From an uncultured Burkholderiales bacterium (lineage in GTDB: Bacteria; Pseudomonadota; Gammaproteobacteria; Burkholderiales; Burkholderiaceae_C): 49,899 nt of DNA. The notes beneath the pieces were generated by a model. The model searched no databases, was not told the DNA's origin, and worked only from the letters and a program-made list of their open reading frames with translations. Where the stretch lies: assembly GCA_903820745.1 (NCBI GenBank), contig CAIJIT010000154.1, forward strand, positions 1-49,899, read 5' to 3'. Position 1 is the first letter of the stretch. Every line of letters starts with the position of its first letter. Position numbers and translations under genes: made by a program. This document shows, one piece after another, positions 41,501-49,789 of this stretch.

Positions 41501-44500
41501 TTTGACCGGGTCAGGTGGACTTCCTGACGATAGGCATCGACGATGGCCAGCAAAGTTTCCTTGTCAGAGGCGGCGGCGCAGGCAAAAGTCATGGAACGCT
41601 TGGCCCTCGATGGCAGACATAGCCTCAGCTTCAGCGCGCCGACCGGGTCAAGCCCGGTATCGAGTTGTGCAGGGGCGGGATCGGCGTCAACCGCTTGCGT
41701 TGCGTGCAGAGGCAAGGCATGCAACTGGCTGTAGTCACCACGCCGCGGGAGTATTTGCGAACGATCAGATTCAACTTGCAACGATAGCAACTCGGCGCCA
41801 GGCAATACATCGCTGCAGGCCAGGAAATGGGCAACCCACAGGCTGTGTTCGCCGGCCAATCGCGCTTTGCGTTCCAGCAGAAGGCAGCCCGGCGAGGCCA
41901 TGTAAGCGCGTATGAACAGGTTCTGGAACACCGGATGCGATTCCTCGGCCGCCTGTGGTGCGAGTGCTGCCTCGAAATAGCTGATCAGCTCGAACTCGAC
42001 CGCTTCATCAGTCAGGTTGTGCAAGGTCAGGCGGCGTAATTCCACATCATCGTCGGGGCTGATCCAGACCTCGATCTGCGACTCCCAGGCCTTGTTGATG
42101 GCAAGGAACTCGGCATGGTCGGCTTGGAACCTCGTCAAATATTCGGTTTGCAGTGCCGGATTCGGTGCCTGGGTCAGCGAATGAAATTGCGCCTGATCTG
42201 CGCAGCGCAGGAACTGCCAGATGCCGTAGTCATCGCGCAGCAAGTCGTCGCGTGCCCGGTTGATCACCTGGCCATGCCAGCGGCTCTGGCCTGCGCCATT
42301 CGGCCGCAGGCAGGTGCTGTAGTCGCCATTGCCGAGCAGCAGCGTTGGCAGGCCCTCAATGGCCAGCTTTGCCGGATGCAGTAGACGGGCGCCGCTGTTG
42401 ACCGGGGTTTCATCGGGCCTGTGCGGAGGGCGCGGAATCGTCCGCGTCTGGAACACCACCACGCGCGGCATGCGTTCGTGCATCAGGATGCCGAAAGCCT
42501 GCGCGCGTGGCGAGCGTTCGAACCAGGTGCGTGGTGCGTCGCCACACAGGAGGTTGCAAAGGCTCAGCAAGCTCATGCCCTGGTGATGGGCCATATAGGT
42601 CGAGACCTTCTGCATCTTGACGCCTGCGCTGCAACGCGCCGGGCTGAAGTCAAATGCTTCGATGAATCCGTGGCGCCCACGCGCGCCGAGCTTTTCGAGT
42701 TGGTGCAAGTTGGCGACCGCCTCAGGCGCATCCACCAGCAGTGCGAGCACGGTTGCATAAGGCGCAATCACGAGATCATCTTGGGGTGTGCGGCGCATGG
42801 CCAGTTGCGGTACACCGAACGGTCCGTACTGGAAGGCCAATGATGAATCCTGTTCGAAATACGCGCATTCCGAGACGCCCCAAGGTAATTTATGCCTTGC
42901 GCCGAATAGTCGCTGTGCAAGCACTGCAGCCTTGGAGACCCGCTGCAGCAAGCCGCCGCTGGGCTCGCGCATCAGCAATGATGGCATCAGGTACTCAAAC
43001 ATCGAACCCGACCAGGAACGCAGCGTCGGCTCGCCCTCGACCGACAGAAATGGTCTTCCGAGCGCTTGCCAATGGTTGACCGGCACATCACCTTTGGCAA
43101 TCGCGATATAACTGCCCAGCCGCGATTCGGAGGCAAGCAGGTCGTAGTACGAGGGGTCCAGACTCGCATCGGCGGGCCTGAAGCCGATACGAAACAATCG
43201 CCGCCTGCGGTCGTAGAGGAAGCCGAAGTCCATCGATGCGGTGATCGCTTCCATGCGCACAGCCAATGCACGCAGGGTCAAAACGAGGGAGCTGTCATTC
43301 CCGGCATCCTGTTCGCGAAGACTTCCGTCGGCAATTTCCTGGCAGGCCTGCGCGCTCATCCATAGCAATGCGGCGAGGTTGCCGCTGTCGACCGTCGAAA
43401 CGTAGGACGGCGTCAAGGTGGCCAGAGTCGCGGTGTCGATCCAGTTGTAGAAATGCCCATGGATGCGCGGCAATTTTTCGAGCGTGTCGAGCGTTGCTTG
43501 AAGGCGCAATGCCAACTCGCCTGAAGTAATGAAACCAAGGCGCTGTGCACATAGGCAACTCGCCAGGTAGAGCCCGATATTGGTCGGCGATGTCCGGCGA
43601 GCCAGTATCGGTTCGGGCTCGATCTGCAAGTTGTCAGGCGGGAGGTGATGGTCGGCAGGCGTTACCGTCGCTTCAAACAGGCTCCAGGTGTCGAGCGCCA
43701 GTTGCCGCAGATAGTCCTGGTCTTGCCTGGATAACCCCTGCTGCCGACTGGCGCAGGGCTGACCGGCCAGCCAGAGCCAGACCGGTGTCAATGTCCAGAT
43801 GGCACCCAGGCCCAACAGCCAGAGTTTGTCAGCATCAGGTAGCAAGAACCCCGAGGCAAGCCACGCGACTGCCAGAAGGCTAATGCCGATATGTTTGCGC
43901 CAGATCCAGCCCCAGTCGCCGCGCGAGGTAGCTTGAGACTGTGCGGCGGTGGTCCATTGCAACAGATGCTGCTGGCTGACCAGCAAGCGCCAAATTGTTC
44001 GCGCAATTGCGTTGATTTGCGTGGTCGCTGCGAAGGGCAGGGTGATGATCTGCCATAGCATGCTCCCGGCTGCCAGCAACAAGTCTTTCCCACCCTCAGA
44101 GAAGAAATGGCGGCGAGCGAGGTCGCGACGTCCCGGTAATAGTGCAGCAAGGGATCCCATCACGGGCCCGAGTCCGAACGCCCCCGCCACCAGGGTCAAT
44201 GCGGTCAGCGGCTTGACTGCGTCGGCGGCAAAGCTGAGCCAAAGCAGGACCAGACTCGCCGGTGCGAGCAGTGACCGGCGCAGGTTGTCAACGATCTTCC
44301 ATAAGTTCAACGCACCGACATGGCCTTGCCAAGCCTTGGCGAGCATCGACAGGAGTTGCCAGTCACCGCGAGTCCAGCGATGGGTACGCGCTGCCGCGAC
44401 ATCCGGGTGCATCGGTGCGGTTTCAATCAGCGTGACGTCGCTCAAGTGCGCGGCTCTTGCCCAGAGTCCTTCATACAGGTCATGGCTGAGCAAGCGGTTT

Positions 44501-46749
44501 TCGGGGACGCGGCCTTGCAGCGCATCATGCATCGTCTGCACATGGATCAGTCCTTTGCCGCTGAAGCTGCCATGGCCGAAAACGTCCTGGTAGATCTCGG
44601 AACTGCCGGCGTTGTAAACATCCATGCCCCAGGGGCCGGAAAACAGACTACCGAAAATGGTCACGGTCTCGCGCGGCGGTATTGGTGCCACGATGCGTGG
44701 CTGCAGGATGCCGAAACCCGCGATGACGCGCCCACTTGCCTTGTCGATACTGGGTTGATTGAGCGGGTGAGCAGCAATCGATACCAGGGAGCGCAATGTC
44801 CCAGGCGGAAGTCCGGTGTCGCTGTCCAGGGTGATCAGGTAGCGCGTGTCCTGTTCGATCTGGCTCAAGGCGCCCAGGTCGATAAAAGGCGAGGCGGTCG
44901 CTGGTGGGCTGCTGCCGGACTCGCCCGTGATGGCAACCAGCGCACTGATGAGCTGCTCCAGCTTGCCGCGTTTGCGTTCCCAACCCATCCATTTTTGTTC
45001 GCTGGAATTCCAACTTCGTTCGCGGTGCAGCAAGGCGAAGCGCGCAGCAAGGCCCGGTGCCACCGGATGGCGTCGATTGAGGGCTTCAATCGCTTTGCAG
45101 GCGGCAGCGAGAATGGCTTCATCTCCGTCGACCCGGCAAGCCGGCGCGTCGGCCCAGTCGCTGAGCAGCGCAAAGCGCGCATGCGGCTCGATATTGGCCA
45201 GATAATGTTGCTCGAGTCGCTGCGCCAGTTCATGCGCGGCATCGGTCGAGGTCAGCATGCAAGGGATCACCAACAAGGTTCGATCCTGGCTGCGCAGACC
45301 TTCTTCCAGGGCCAGGCGCGGCAGTCGATGAACCCTGATCGATTCAGCCAGTGAGCGATTGACTATGGCCATCACGCACTCAAAGCTGACCAGTGCGAGC
45401 AGCGGCAGCGCCATGATGATTGACCACGAATCCAGCCGCTGTTGTCGAAGCAAGATGCTGAGCAGGAGCGTCGTGCCACCGGCCAATGCCCCGGCGTACA
45501 AGAAGCCGGAGGCGCGCAATGGCCATCGCAGAGCGGGATTTTCCAGCGTGGTCAAGATGCCGCCGAGCGCTTTCACCAGTTCGCCGCGACCGGGACCGAT
45601 CAAGAAATGTGCCGGGCCTGCACCGGCTTCTAGCGCCATCAGCTTGCGCGTCAGATCGATTTCGGGGCGCCGCAACACACGCGCCAGCCGCTCGATGGCA
45701 TGGGTGCAACTGTCGCGCGTCAGATCACTGTCGGCATTGAATTTATCGGATTGCTGCAATGCCTTCAGGACCGGGCTGAGCTCTGCGATCAAGTTGCGCC
45801 AGTCGAGGGCGTTGATCATGTGCAGAGCCGAAACGGCATTGCTGACGCTGACGTTGTCGGCCGCCTGCAGCTCATGTGCTGCAGCGAGCGCCGCATCCTG
45901 ATCGGGTGCGATTTCGTTCAACCACTCGAGCCACTGCGGGCTCGCGGCCGCTGCACGGCTTCGCGTGCGTAGCAAGATCTGCGCGATAAAGCTGGTTTGC
46001 AACGCGCGCTTCTCGACGCGAGCATGAACGTCGCGGAGTTGGTCAATGCGCAATGGGGGCTCATGATCGCAACACCAGTCTGCAGCCTCCTGCGCTGCCT
46101 TGTTGCCGGCGACAGCTTCAGCCAAACGGTCCATGTTTTCGAGCAAGACGACCCGCAAGGTAGTCGGAATTGCCCATAGTTCACCCAGGGTGAGCACATC
46201 GACCTGCTGGTAGGCATCCAGGAACTGGGCCAGCAATTTGGCGTCAAAATTCGAATCCGTATGTGCGACAAAGGCCCAGGCGATGCCGTAGACCCGAGGC
46301 AGGCCGTTCAACGGTTGCTGGCGCAGTTTCGGCAGGGCGCTGTAATAACTGCGCGGCAGACCGTTGCGAATCTCCGGAACCTGCGCTTCGATCAAGTGGA
46401 AGTTGTCGAGCAACCATTCAGCCGCCGGACTCAAGGCTTCGCCTTCGCGGTCGAGCATTTCGATGTAGCGGATCGAACGCCCCAGGCTCTGCAGGTTGGC
46501 GGCGATGCGTGGGAAAAAATGGGGTGCATTCGCTCGCCGGCGCCAACTCAGACGGCGCTCGATCTTTTGCGCTCTGGCCAGGCTGAAGCCATGCAGTCGG
46601 AACCGGTCGACCCCGAACAGCACGGCGCGTACCGGCGCCGGAACCGGCCCGAGGTGGTCATCAAATAACTTTGATGTTTTGGCGCGGATACCAAGCAAGA
46701 CTGAACGGGTGCCGATCGGCAATTCCTCGTGACTTGGCCCAAGTCGCAT
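38503..46749 (-). CDS. ndvB: Cyclic beta-1,2-glucan synthase (NdvB/ChvB type)
   Basis: A giant 2748-residue inner-membrane enzyme of normal length for the family. An N-terminal cytosolic part is followed by membrane helices (~415-480) and a GT84 domain with DSDTGLPPGTL (~640) and THRWTRGDWQLL (~793). A second membrane cluster (~810-1000) and a glycoamylase-like domain (WGVSECAYFEQDSSL, ~1293) come next. GH94 phosphorylase domains (YTWANNSRLNQLTPWS; catalytic Asp in CGDWNDGMNRVG, ~2428) set ring length. It makes cyclic osmoregulated periplasmic glucans from UDP-glucose. A 76-residue gene is 4 bp upstream and likely cotranscribed. No export ABC (NdvA) is seen nearby. Confidence 0.95.
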   Translation of the reverse strand: MRLGPSHEELPIGTRSVLLGIRAKTSKLFDDHLGPVPAPVRAVLFGVDRFRLHGFSLARAQKIERRLSWRRRANAPHFFPRIAANLQSLGRSIRYIEMLDREGEALSPAAEWLLDNFHLIEAQVPEIRNGLPRSYYSALPKLRQQPLNGLPRVYGIAWAFVAHTDSNFDAKLLAQFLDAYQQVDVLTLGELWAIPTTLRVVLLENMDRLAEAVAGNKAAQEAADWCCDHEPPLRIDQLRDVHARVEKRALQTSFIAQILLRTRSRAAAASPQWLEWLNEIAPDQDAALAAAHELQAADNVSVSNAVSALHMINALDWRNLIAELSPVLKALQQSDKFNADSDLTRDSCTHAIERLARVLRRPEIDLTRKLMALEAGAGPAHFLIGPGRGELVKALGGILTTLENPALRWPLRASGFLYAGALAGGTTLLLSILLRQQRLDSWSIIMALPLLALVSFECVMAIVNRSLAESIRVHRLPRLALEEGLRSQDRTLLVIPCMLTSTDAAHELAQRLEQHYLANIEPHARFALLSDWADAPACRVDGDEAILAAACKAIEALNRRHPVAPGLAARFALLHRERSWNSSEQKWMGWERKRGKLEQLISALVAITGESGSSPPATASPFIDLGALSQIEQDTRYLITLDSDTGLPPGTLRSLVSIAAHPLNQPSIDKASGRVIAGFGILQPRIVAPIPPRETVTIFGSLFSGPWGMDVYNAGSSEIYQDVFGHGSFSGKGLIHVQTMHDALQGRVPENRLLSHDLYEGLWARAAHLSDVTLIETAPMHPDVAAARTHRWTRGDWQLLSMLAKAWQGHVGALNLWKIVDNLRRSLLAPASLVLLWLSFAADAVKPLTALTLVAGAFGLGPVMGSLAALLPGRRDLARRHFFSEGGKDLLLAAGSMLWQIITLPFAATTQINAIARTIWRLLVSQQHLLQWTTAAQSQATSRGDWGWIWRKHIGISLLAVAWLASGFLLPDADKLWLLGLGAIWTLTPVWLWLAGQPCASRQQGLSRQDQDYLRQLALDTWSLFEATVTPADHHLPPDNLQIEPEPILARRTSPTNIGLYLASCLCAQRLGFITSGELALRLQATLDTLEKLPRIHGHFYNWIDTATLATLTPSYVSTVDSGNLAALLWMSAQACQEIADGSLREQDAGNDSSLVLTLRALAVRMEAITASMDFGFLYDRRRRLFRIGFRPADASLDPSYYDLLASESRLGSYIAIAKGDVPVNHWQALGRPFLSVEGEPTLRSWSGSMFEYLMPSLLMREPSGGLLQRVSKAAVLAQRLFGARHKLPWGVSECAYFEQDSSLAFQYGPFGVPQLAMRRTPQDDLVIAPYATVLALLVDAPEAVANLHQLEKLGARGRHGFIEAFDFSPARCSAGVKMQKVSTYMAHHQGMSLLSLCNLLCGDAPRTWFERSPRAQAFGILMHERMPRVVVFQTRTIPRPPHRPDETPVNSGARLLHPAKLAIEGLPTLLLGNGDYSTCLRPNGAGQSRWHGQVINRARDDLLRDDYGIWQFLRCADQAQFHSLTQAPNPALQTEYLTRFQADHAEFLAINKAWESQIEVWISPDDDVELRRLTLHNLTDEAVEFELISYFEAALAPQAAEESHPVFQNLFIRAYMASPGCLLLERKARLAGEHSLWVAHFLACSDVLPGAELLSLQVESDRSQILPRRGDYSQLHALPLHATQAVDADPAPAQLDTGLDPVGALKLRLCLPSRAKRSMTFACAAASDKETLLAIVDAYRQEVHLTRSKLMSLTLARIRQRELRLSGLDLQYMQDLATPMTVSCTRQQETPETMLDRRTLWRFAISGERPILLVRISSSLGLRALRTLLTAHRMWDLVGLRCDLMVVNGEPHSYLMPLQQHILALRNSVGSDQPQSDRGSVRLLQLSDVSPQELAALCANARIDLVLDGSPLNQLLLKALRSGTVTDAVEAGRSSTTHAPSHRSAAGAAWPADSAPGRFSQAGGSFEIDINAMQLPPRPWANVMANSHFGCIVTESGGGYTWANNSRLNQLTPWSNDPLLDPAGEHFLVQDRSNGAVFGLLPELDRNGEAGYQVVHRPGSSSFSQDRDGLAIETTVMVHPQEAVKWLRLRINCTGSKPHRLRLVGMVEWQLGAQRRDRMTLQTSFEPAAQAVMARQIEHSGGFGNGTAYLMLVGQSVTQWSCARKEFFDQEGTLQLPDRLGSAQGFGLDPCGAIATDLDLLPGESYSFSWVIGYAPDQMQALAQARRVSAPGFLKEQASQVNSEWEQLLSAIRVTTPDPLFDALVNHWLIYQTLSCRIWAKAGFYQASGASGFRDQLQDAMALAYARPDLLRKQLLLHASRQFAAGDVQHWWHMPSGAGVRTRFSDDLLWLPYAIQQYLQVSGDRALLEQSVTFLEGPTIPAGAEDIYCIPAIDSSHASMYEHGARAIDRSLRFGDHGLPLMGCGDWNDGMNRVGHEGRGESVWLAWFLLVILRDWLPMARERGEDSRALRWEVARQSLGKAVDLHGWDGAWYRRAYFDNGHPLGSQSNDECRIDLIAQVWSVFASPPGDARAAQAMQSADALLVDRKTGLIRLLDPPLQHAADNAGYIQAYPAGVRENGGQYSHAGVWAVMAQAQLGNASLAWEYFCMLSPAHRSAEAGRRQVYAIEPYVMPGDIYSAPPYQGRGGWSWYTGSAAWLYRAAIESLLGLQIQAREFCLRPCLPPTWPQAQLHLRLRGKQITLLLRRTGLPTGASLPPGTLSIAIGQWVEFDRLPERSTLLLELSADQ

Positions 46750-46753
46750 GCTG

Positions 46754-46984
46754 TTATCTCAACAGTGATTCGACCTCGAACGCTACTACGGCGATGACCA
46801 GCAAGGAAACGAGGCGCGGTATGGCGAACGCTCTAGCGAGTTCTGCCAAAGCTGCAAGGGCCGGCCAGCGGCCATTGTCAAGATGGCAAAGGCTCAATTG
46901 CAGTTCCAGTGCCAACTGATCGCGATCAACGTCGACAGCAACTTTCTGATCCAAAGACGCGGCGTTTTGCGTGTATTGCGGCAT
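46754..46984 (-). CDS. Small hypothetical protein upstream of the glucan synthase (76 residues)
   Basis: The frame has an excellent GCAGGAG site six bases before the ATG and ends 4 bp before the glucan synthase start, so the two are probably co-translated. The sequence (MPQYTQNAASLDQKVAVDVD, LQLSLCHLDNGRWPALAALA, AFAIPRLVSLLVIAVVAFEV) ends in a hydrophobic helix that could touch the membrane. No known family is recognised. It might be a small regulator or accessory of the synthase. Confidence 0.6.
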   Translation of the reverse strand: MPQYTQNAASLDQKVAVDVDRDQLALELQLSLCHLDNGRWPALAALAELARAFAIPRLVSLLVIAVVAFEVESLLR

Positions 46985-47026
46985 GTTGGCTCCTGCAAGC
47001 GATGTCGCCTTTTCAGGCGGAAATCG

Positions 47027-47068
47027 AAGGTAACCCGATACCTTTTACTTGCGTTGACTGCAGTCAAC
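47027..47068 (-). promoter_or_regulatory. Control region with two palindromes before the glucan-synthase operon
   Basis: GTTGACTGCAGTCAAC (47053-47068) is a perfect 16-bp palindrome and contains a -35-like TTGACT on the minus strand. Next to it AAGGTA / TACCTT (47027-47044) forms another dyad. Both lie within the 110 bp between the response regulator stop and the small gene, and a CGCCT-TTTC-AGGCG hairpin (47006-47019) follows. They are candidate operators for the operon, possibly for the adjacent response regulator. Confidence 0.5.
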
Positions 47069-47094
47069 TTTGGACGGCCGGACCGTTGGCTTCG

Positions 47095-47778
47095 CTATAA
47101 CATTTTGCCGACGGGCTCCAGCGGACCTTGGTCGAGTTGGTTGTGCAAGCCATAACGGACCAGCGCAGCCAGATTCGGCAACTGCAGCTTCTTCTGGATA
47201 TGGGTCTTGTGGGTGCTGACCGTTTTGATGGATAAGTGCAAGTCGGCAGCGATGTCGGTCAAGCGTTGTCCCGCGATAAGACGACGCAAGACATCAAGTT
47301 CGCGGTTCGACAACTGGCTGTGGCTCGGGACGGTCGTACCGCTATTGAGTTGCATCACGACCTGCTCAGCCAAGCTGGGCGTCACATATGCGCCCCCAGC
47401 AGCCACTTTGCTCACTGCGGTCACCAATTCCTTGGCTGCGTTGTCCTTGGTGATGTAACCGTTGGCGCCGGCCCTGAACGAGCGCATTGCGTATTGCTCT
47501 TCGGCATGCATGCTCAACACCAGCACACCGATCGATGGGTAATTGGCTTTGATGCGCAGAATCAGATCCAGGCCGTTCATCCCAGGCAATGAGAGATCAA
47601 CGATGACGAGGTCGATCGCTTGGAGCCGCAAGCAGTCGAGCGCCTGGAAGCCTGAGCGAGCTTCTGCAACCTGCCAATCAGAGCTGTGAGCCTCGAGAAC
47701 TCGTTTCAGTCCTTCGCGCACGATGTCATGGTCATCGACCAGCAGAAGACGCAGTGGGGACTTTTCCTCGGTGCTCAT
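47095..47778 (-). CDS. NarL/FixJ-type response regulator
   Basis: This 227-residue protein has a receiver domain with acidic pocket LLVDDHD, phosphoacceptor Asp61 (VIVDLSLPG) and Lys ~113 (GYITKD). A short linker leads to a LuxR-type helix-turn-helix (LSNRELDVLRRLIAGQRLTD, LHLSIKTVSTHKTHIQKKL). It binds DNA as a dimer upon phosphorylation. Its start overlaps the kinase stop (ATGA), so the two are a pair. Its target may be the glucan-synthase operon directly downstream on the same strand (inference). Confidence 0.92.
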   Translation of the reverse strand: MSTEEKSPLRLLLVDDHDIVREGLKRVLEAHSSDWQVAEARSGFQALDCLRLQAIDLVIVDLSLPGMNGLDLILRIKANYPSIGVLVLSMHAEEQYAMRSFRAGANGYITKDNAAKELVTAVSKVAAGGAYVTPSLAEQVVMQLNSGTTVPSHSQLSNRELDVLRRLIAGQRLTDIAADLHLSIKTVSTHKTHIQKKLQLPNLAALVRYGLHNQLDQGPLEPVGKML

Positions 47779-48518
47779 CTTGCCTGCTCCTGCGATTCTG
47801 GTTGGGGGCTGAGGGGCTCGAGAAGATTGCCTTGCAAGGGCAGGCGAACCGTAATCCGCCCACCGCCGGCGGGCGGATTGTCGACTCTGACTTGGCCGCC
47901 CAGAAGCAGCGCTCTCTCGCGCATGCCCAGCAGACCGCAGGAGTCCTTTTTGCGGGCGGCAATTGGCGGGAAGCCGATGCCGTTGTCCTGCACGGTCAAA
48001 GTCATCTCACCCTCCTGTGCATGCAAGTCGATCCGCACTGCGGTTGCCTGGGCATGCCGAGCCACATTGGTCAGCGCTTCCTGCACCATCCGGTAAAGAG
48101 CGGTCGATGCACGCGGATTGAGCAACGGCTGACCTTCAACGAGTTGCAGGTCGATCTTGATGCCCATGCGACGTCCTGACTCGCTGGCAAGCCACGCGAT
48201 GGCAGCTGCCAAACCCAAGTCATCGAGCATCAATGGACGCAGGTCCGAGGCAATTCGTCGCACCGAGGCCATGGTTTCGTCCAACATTTCCAGCATGGCA
48301 TTCAGTCGCAGTTGACTCGAGCGGCCATGCAACTCCTGCCCCAGACCGGTCAATTCGATTTTCAATGCAGAAAGTCGCTGTCCCAACTCGTCATGCAACT
48401 CACGGGCAATGCGCTGCCTTTCTTCTTCCCGGGCATCGACCATATTGCCGGAAAGGCGACGTAAGTCCTGGCGCGAACGGCGATCTCCTGCGCGTGGTTT
48501 GTGGTCAGTGATCGCCAT
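47775..48518 (-). CDS. Soluble NarX-type histidine kinase without sensor domain
   Basis: This 247-residue protein has a HisKA_3 dimerisation helix with REEERQRIARELHDELGQ (His42) and an ATPase domain (LYRMVQEALTNVARHAQATA, VQDNGIGFPP, ...). There is no transmembrane segment and no PAS or GAF domain before the kinase core, so the signal must come from another protein or from the cytoplasm. The length equals just the catalytic core. It could be a truncated sensor, but the start has no upstream kinase-like coding sequence. It is co-translated with the response regulator. Confidence 0.88.
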   Translation of the reverse strand: MAITDHKPRAGDRRSRQDLRRLSGNMVDAREEERQRIARELHDELGQRLSALKIELTGLGQELHGRSSQLRLNAMLEMLDETMASVRRIASDLRPLMLDDLGLAAAIAWLASESGRRMGIKIDLQLVEGQPLLNPRASTALYRMVQEALTNVARHAQATAVRIDLHAQEGEMTLTVQDNGIGFPPIAARKKDSCGLLGMRERALLLGGQVRVDNPPAGGGRITVRLPLQGNLLEPLSPQPESQEQAR

Positions 48519-48909
48519 AGGTTCGAGTCGTTTTCCAGAAAATGAGTTGATTGATCGCTGGCTCCGACTCCGCCCCGATTAGGTCAGGCCACTGAAGAGT
48601 TTTCCGTCCCCTTTCCACCCTCGAAACCAATCTCTGGGAGAGGGAAGCGCTGCGATAGATGGTAGGAGAACGCTGCAGCCAGGTCATGTCCTCAAGCAGG
48701 GGGTGCAGCGGTCCTTGAACTGGAATCTGCCAATGTGGACCTGACGCGCTGGCCTGGTCGTTCAGAAAATTCCTTTTCAACAGTCAGATTCAAGCATTCA
48801 TGTCGAGATTTTCCTGATGAGTGTTCGTCTTTGTCGCTGATTGCGAGGGTCGCCTGAATTGATCATGCTCATGCTACTGAGTAAACACCGTTAAAACAGG
48901 AGATCAGGC
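48519..48909. other. Divergent intergenic region between the kinase and the Fnr-like regulator
   Basis: 391 bp. An open frame on the minus strand (48505-48780) overlaps the kinase start and has no family-like content, so I do not accept it as a gene. The end near 48860 holds a promoter-like site (separate entry). Nothing else is recognisable. Confidence 0.65.
48859..48887 (+). promoter_or_regulatory. Promoter-like site with Fnr-like half-site
   Basis: TTGATC (48859) and TAAACA (48882) are 17 bp apart. The first element also begins TTGAT-CATG-CTCAT, which resembles the Fnr site TTGAT-N4-ATCAA at 8 of 10 bases. The Fnr-like product could thus regulate itself. An ACAGGAG site follows just before the start codon at 48910. 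Confidence 0.4.
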
Positions 48910-49725
48910 ATGAATCGACCAATTCCAAACTCCGAGCAAGCCGTGGCCGGAATGACAGCGCCATTGCGTCGAGTCGACGCCGGTGACAGAACGAGTATCT
49001 CGGATCTGTTGCGGCTGATGGGGGCCGAAGGCGATGCTGGGGCAGAGAGCGATCGCTACCCAGTCTCAAGCCGGCAGGTGCAGGCGGGCAGTGCGCTCTT
49101 TCACGAAGGTGGGGTGGCCGAGGCAATCTACTTTGTCAGCATGGGCTCGTTCAAGATTTACCGCACTGCCGAGGATGGGTATGAGCAGGTGCTGGGGTTT
49201 GTCGGGCGTGGCGAGGTGCTGGGTTTTGATGCTGTCTGGATGGGGCGGCATCCGATGGCAGCAGCGGCGCTCGAGCCTTCGCGCGTCTACGCCATGCCCT
49301 CCAAGAATATCTTTACGCTGGGCCAATATGTTCCCGCGCTCGACCGGGTCCTGCATCTGGCGGTGAGCCGTGAGCTGACCCGCCGCGGCGAAATTGCCGA
49401 CCTGATGGCGGCAGTTTCGGCTGAAGTCAGGTTGGCGCGATTTTTGGTTCATCTCTCCGAGCGGATGCAGGCCAGCGGTCAGTCGCCCAAGCATTTGCTG
49501 CTCTCGATGTGCCGGCGCGACATCGCCAGTCATTTGGGCGTGGCCCATGAGACGGTCAGCCGTTCTTTCAGCGCCTTGGCAGACTGGAACTGCTTGCGGG
49601 TCAGCAACCGCGAGGTCGAAATCCTGGACATGGCGCGTTTGAAGGCCCTGTCGCGCAGCACGCGTGGATCAACCGACGATATGGCGGGACGCCCCCAGGC
49701 AAATCATCGCAATGCCCGCGACTGA
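48910..49725 (+). CDS. Crp/Fnr-family regulator without Fe-S cysteines
   Basis: This 271-residue protein has a cyclic-nucleotide-binding-type beta-roll (SRQVQAGSALFHEGGVAEAI, LGFVGRGEVLGFDAVWMG), a dimer helix, and a winged helix with Fnr-type recognition residues (LGVAHETVSRSFSALAD; Glu, Ser, Arg). The only two cysteines (MCRRD and DWNCLR) are in the C-terminal part, so it cannot carry an Fnr-type Fe-S cluster at the N-terminus. It is therefore like FixK/Dnr. The effector, if any, is unknown. A ~40-residue polar C-terminal tail is unusual. Confidence 0.88.
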   Translation: MNRPIPNSEQAVAGMTAPLRRVDAGDRTSISDLLRLMGAEGDAGAESDRYPVSSRQVQAGSALFHEGGVAEAIYFVSMGSFKIYRTAEDGYEQVLGFVGRGEVLGFDAVWMGRHPMAAAALEPSRVYAMPSKNIFTLGQYVPALDRVLHLAVSRELTRRGEIADLMAAVSAEVRLARFLVHLSERMQASGQSPKHLLLSMCRRDIASHLGVAHETVSRSFSALADWNCLRVSNREVEILDMARLKALSRSTRGSTDDMAGRPQANHRNARD

Positions 49726-49769
49726 ACGGCGTCAGAACCGCCTGAGTAATTCCCGTCCATTGACATCCT

Positions 49770-49789
49770 CCCCGCCCTAAAGGGCGGGG
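49770..49789 (-). ncRNA. Right-end hairpin of an IS200/IS605-type element, probable omega-RNA scaffold part
   Basis: A perfect 8-bp stem CCCCGCCC / GGGCGGGG with a 4-nt loop overlaps the end of the TnpB gene. In TnpB elements the right end is transcribed as the omega RNA, and flanking host DNA just past it provides the guide. The exact element boundary cannot be set from this window; it lies near 49755-49768. Confidence 0.5.

Noticed and set aside
47095-48518. The two-component pair as PhoB/PhoR
   Set aside because: The regulator has a LuxR-type helix-turn-helix (NarL family), not the OmpR-type winged helix of PhoB, and the kinase is of the NarX type.
48505-48780. A 91-codon minus-strand frame before the histidine kinase
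   Set aside because: It overlaps the kinase start, has no family resemblance, and its composition is unlike neighbouring genes.
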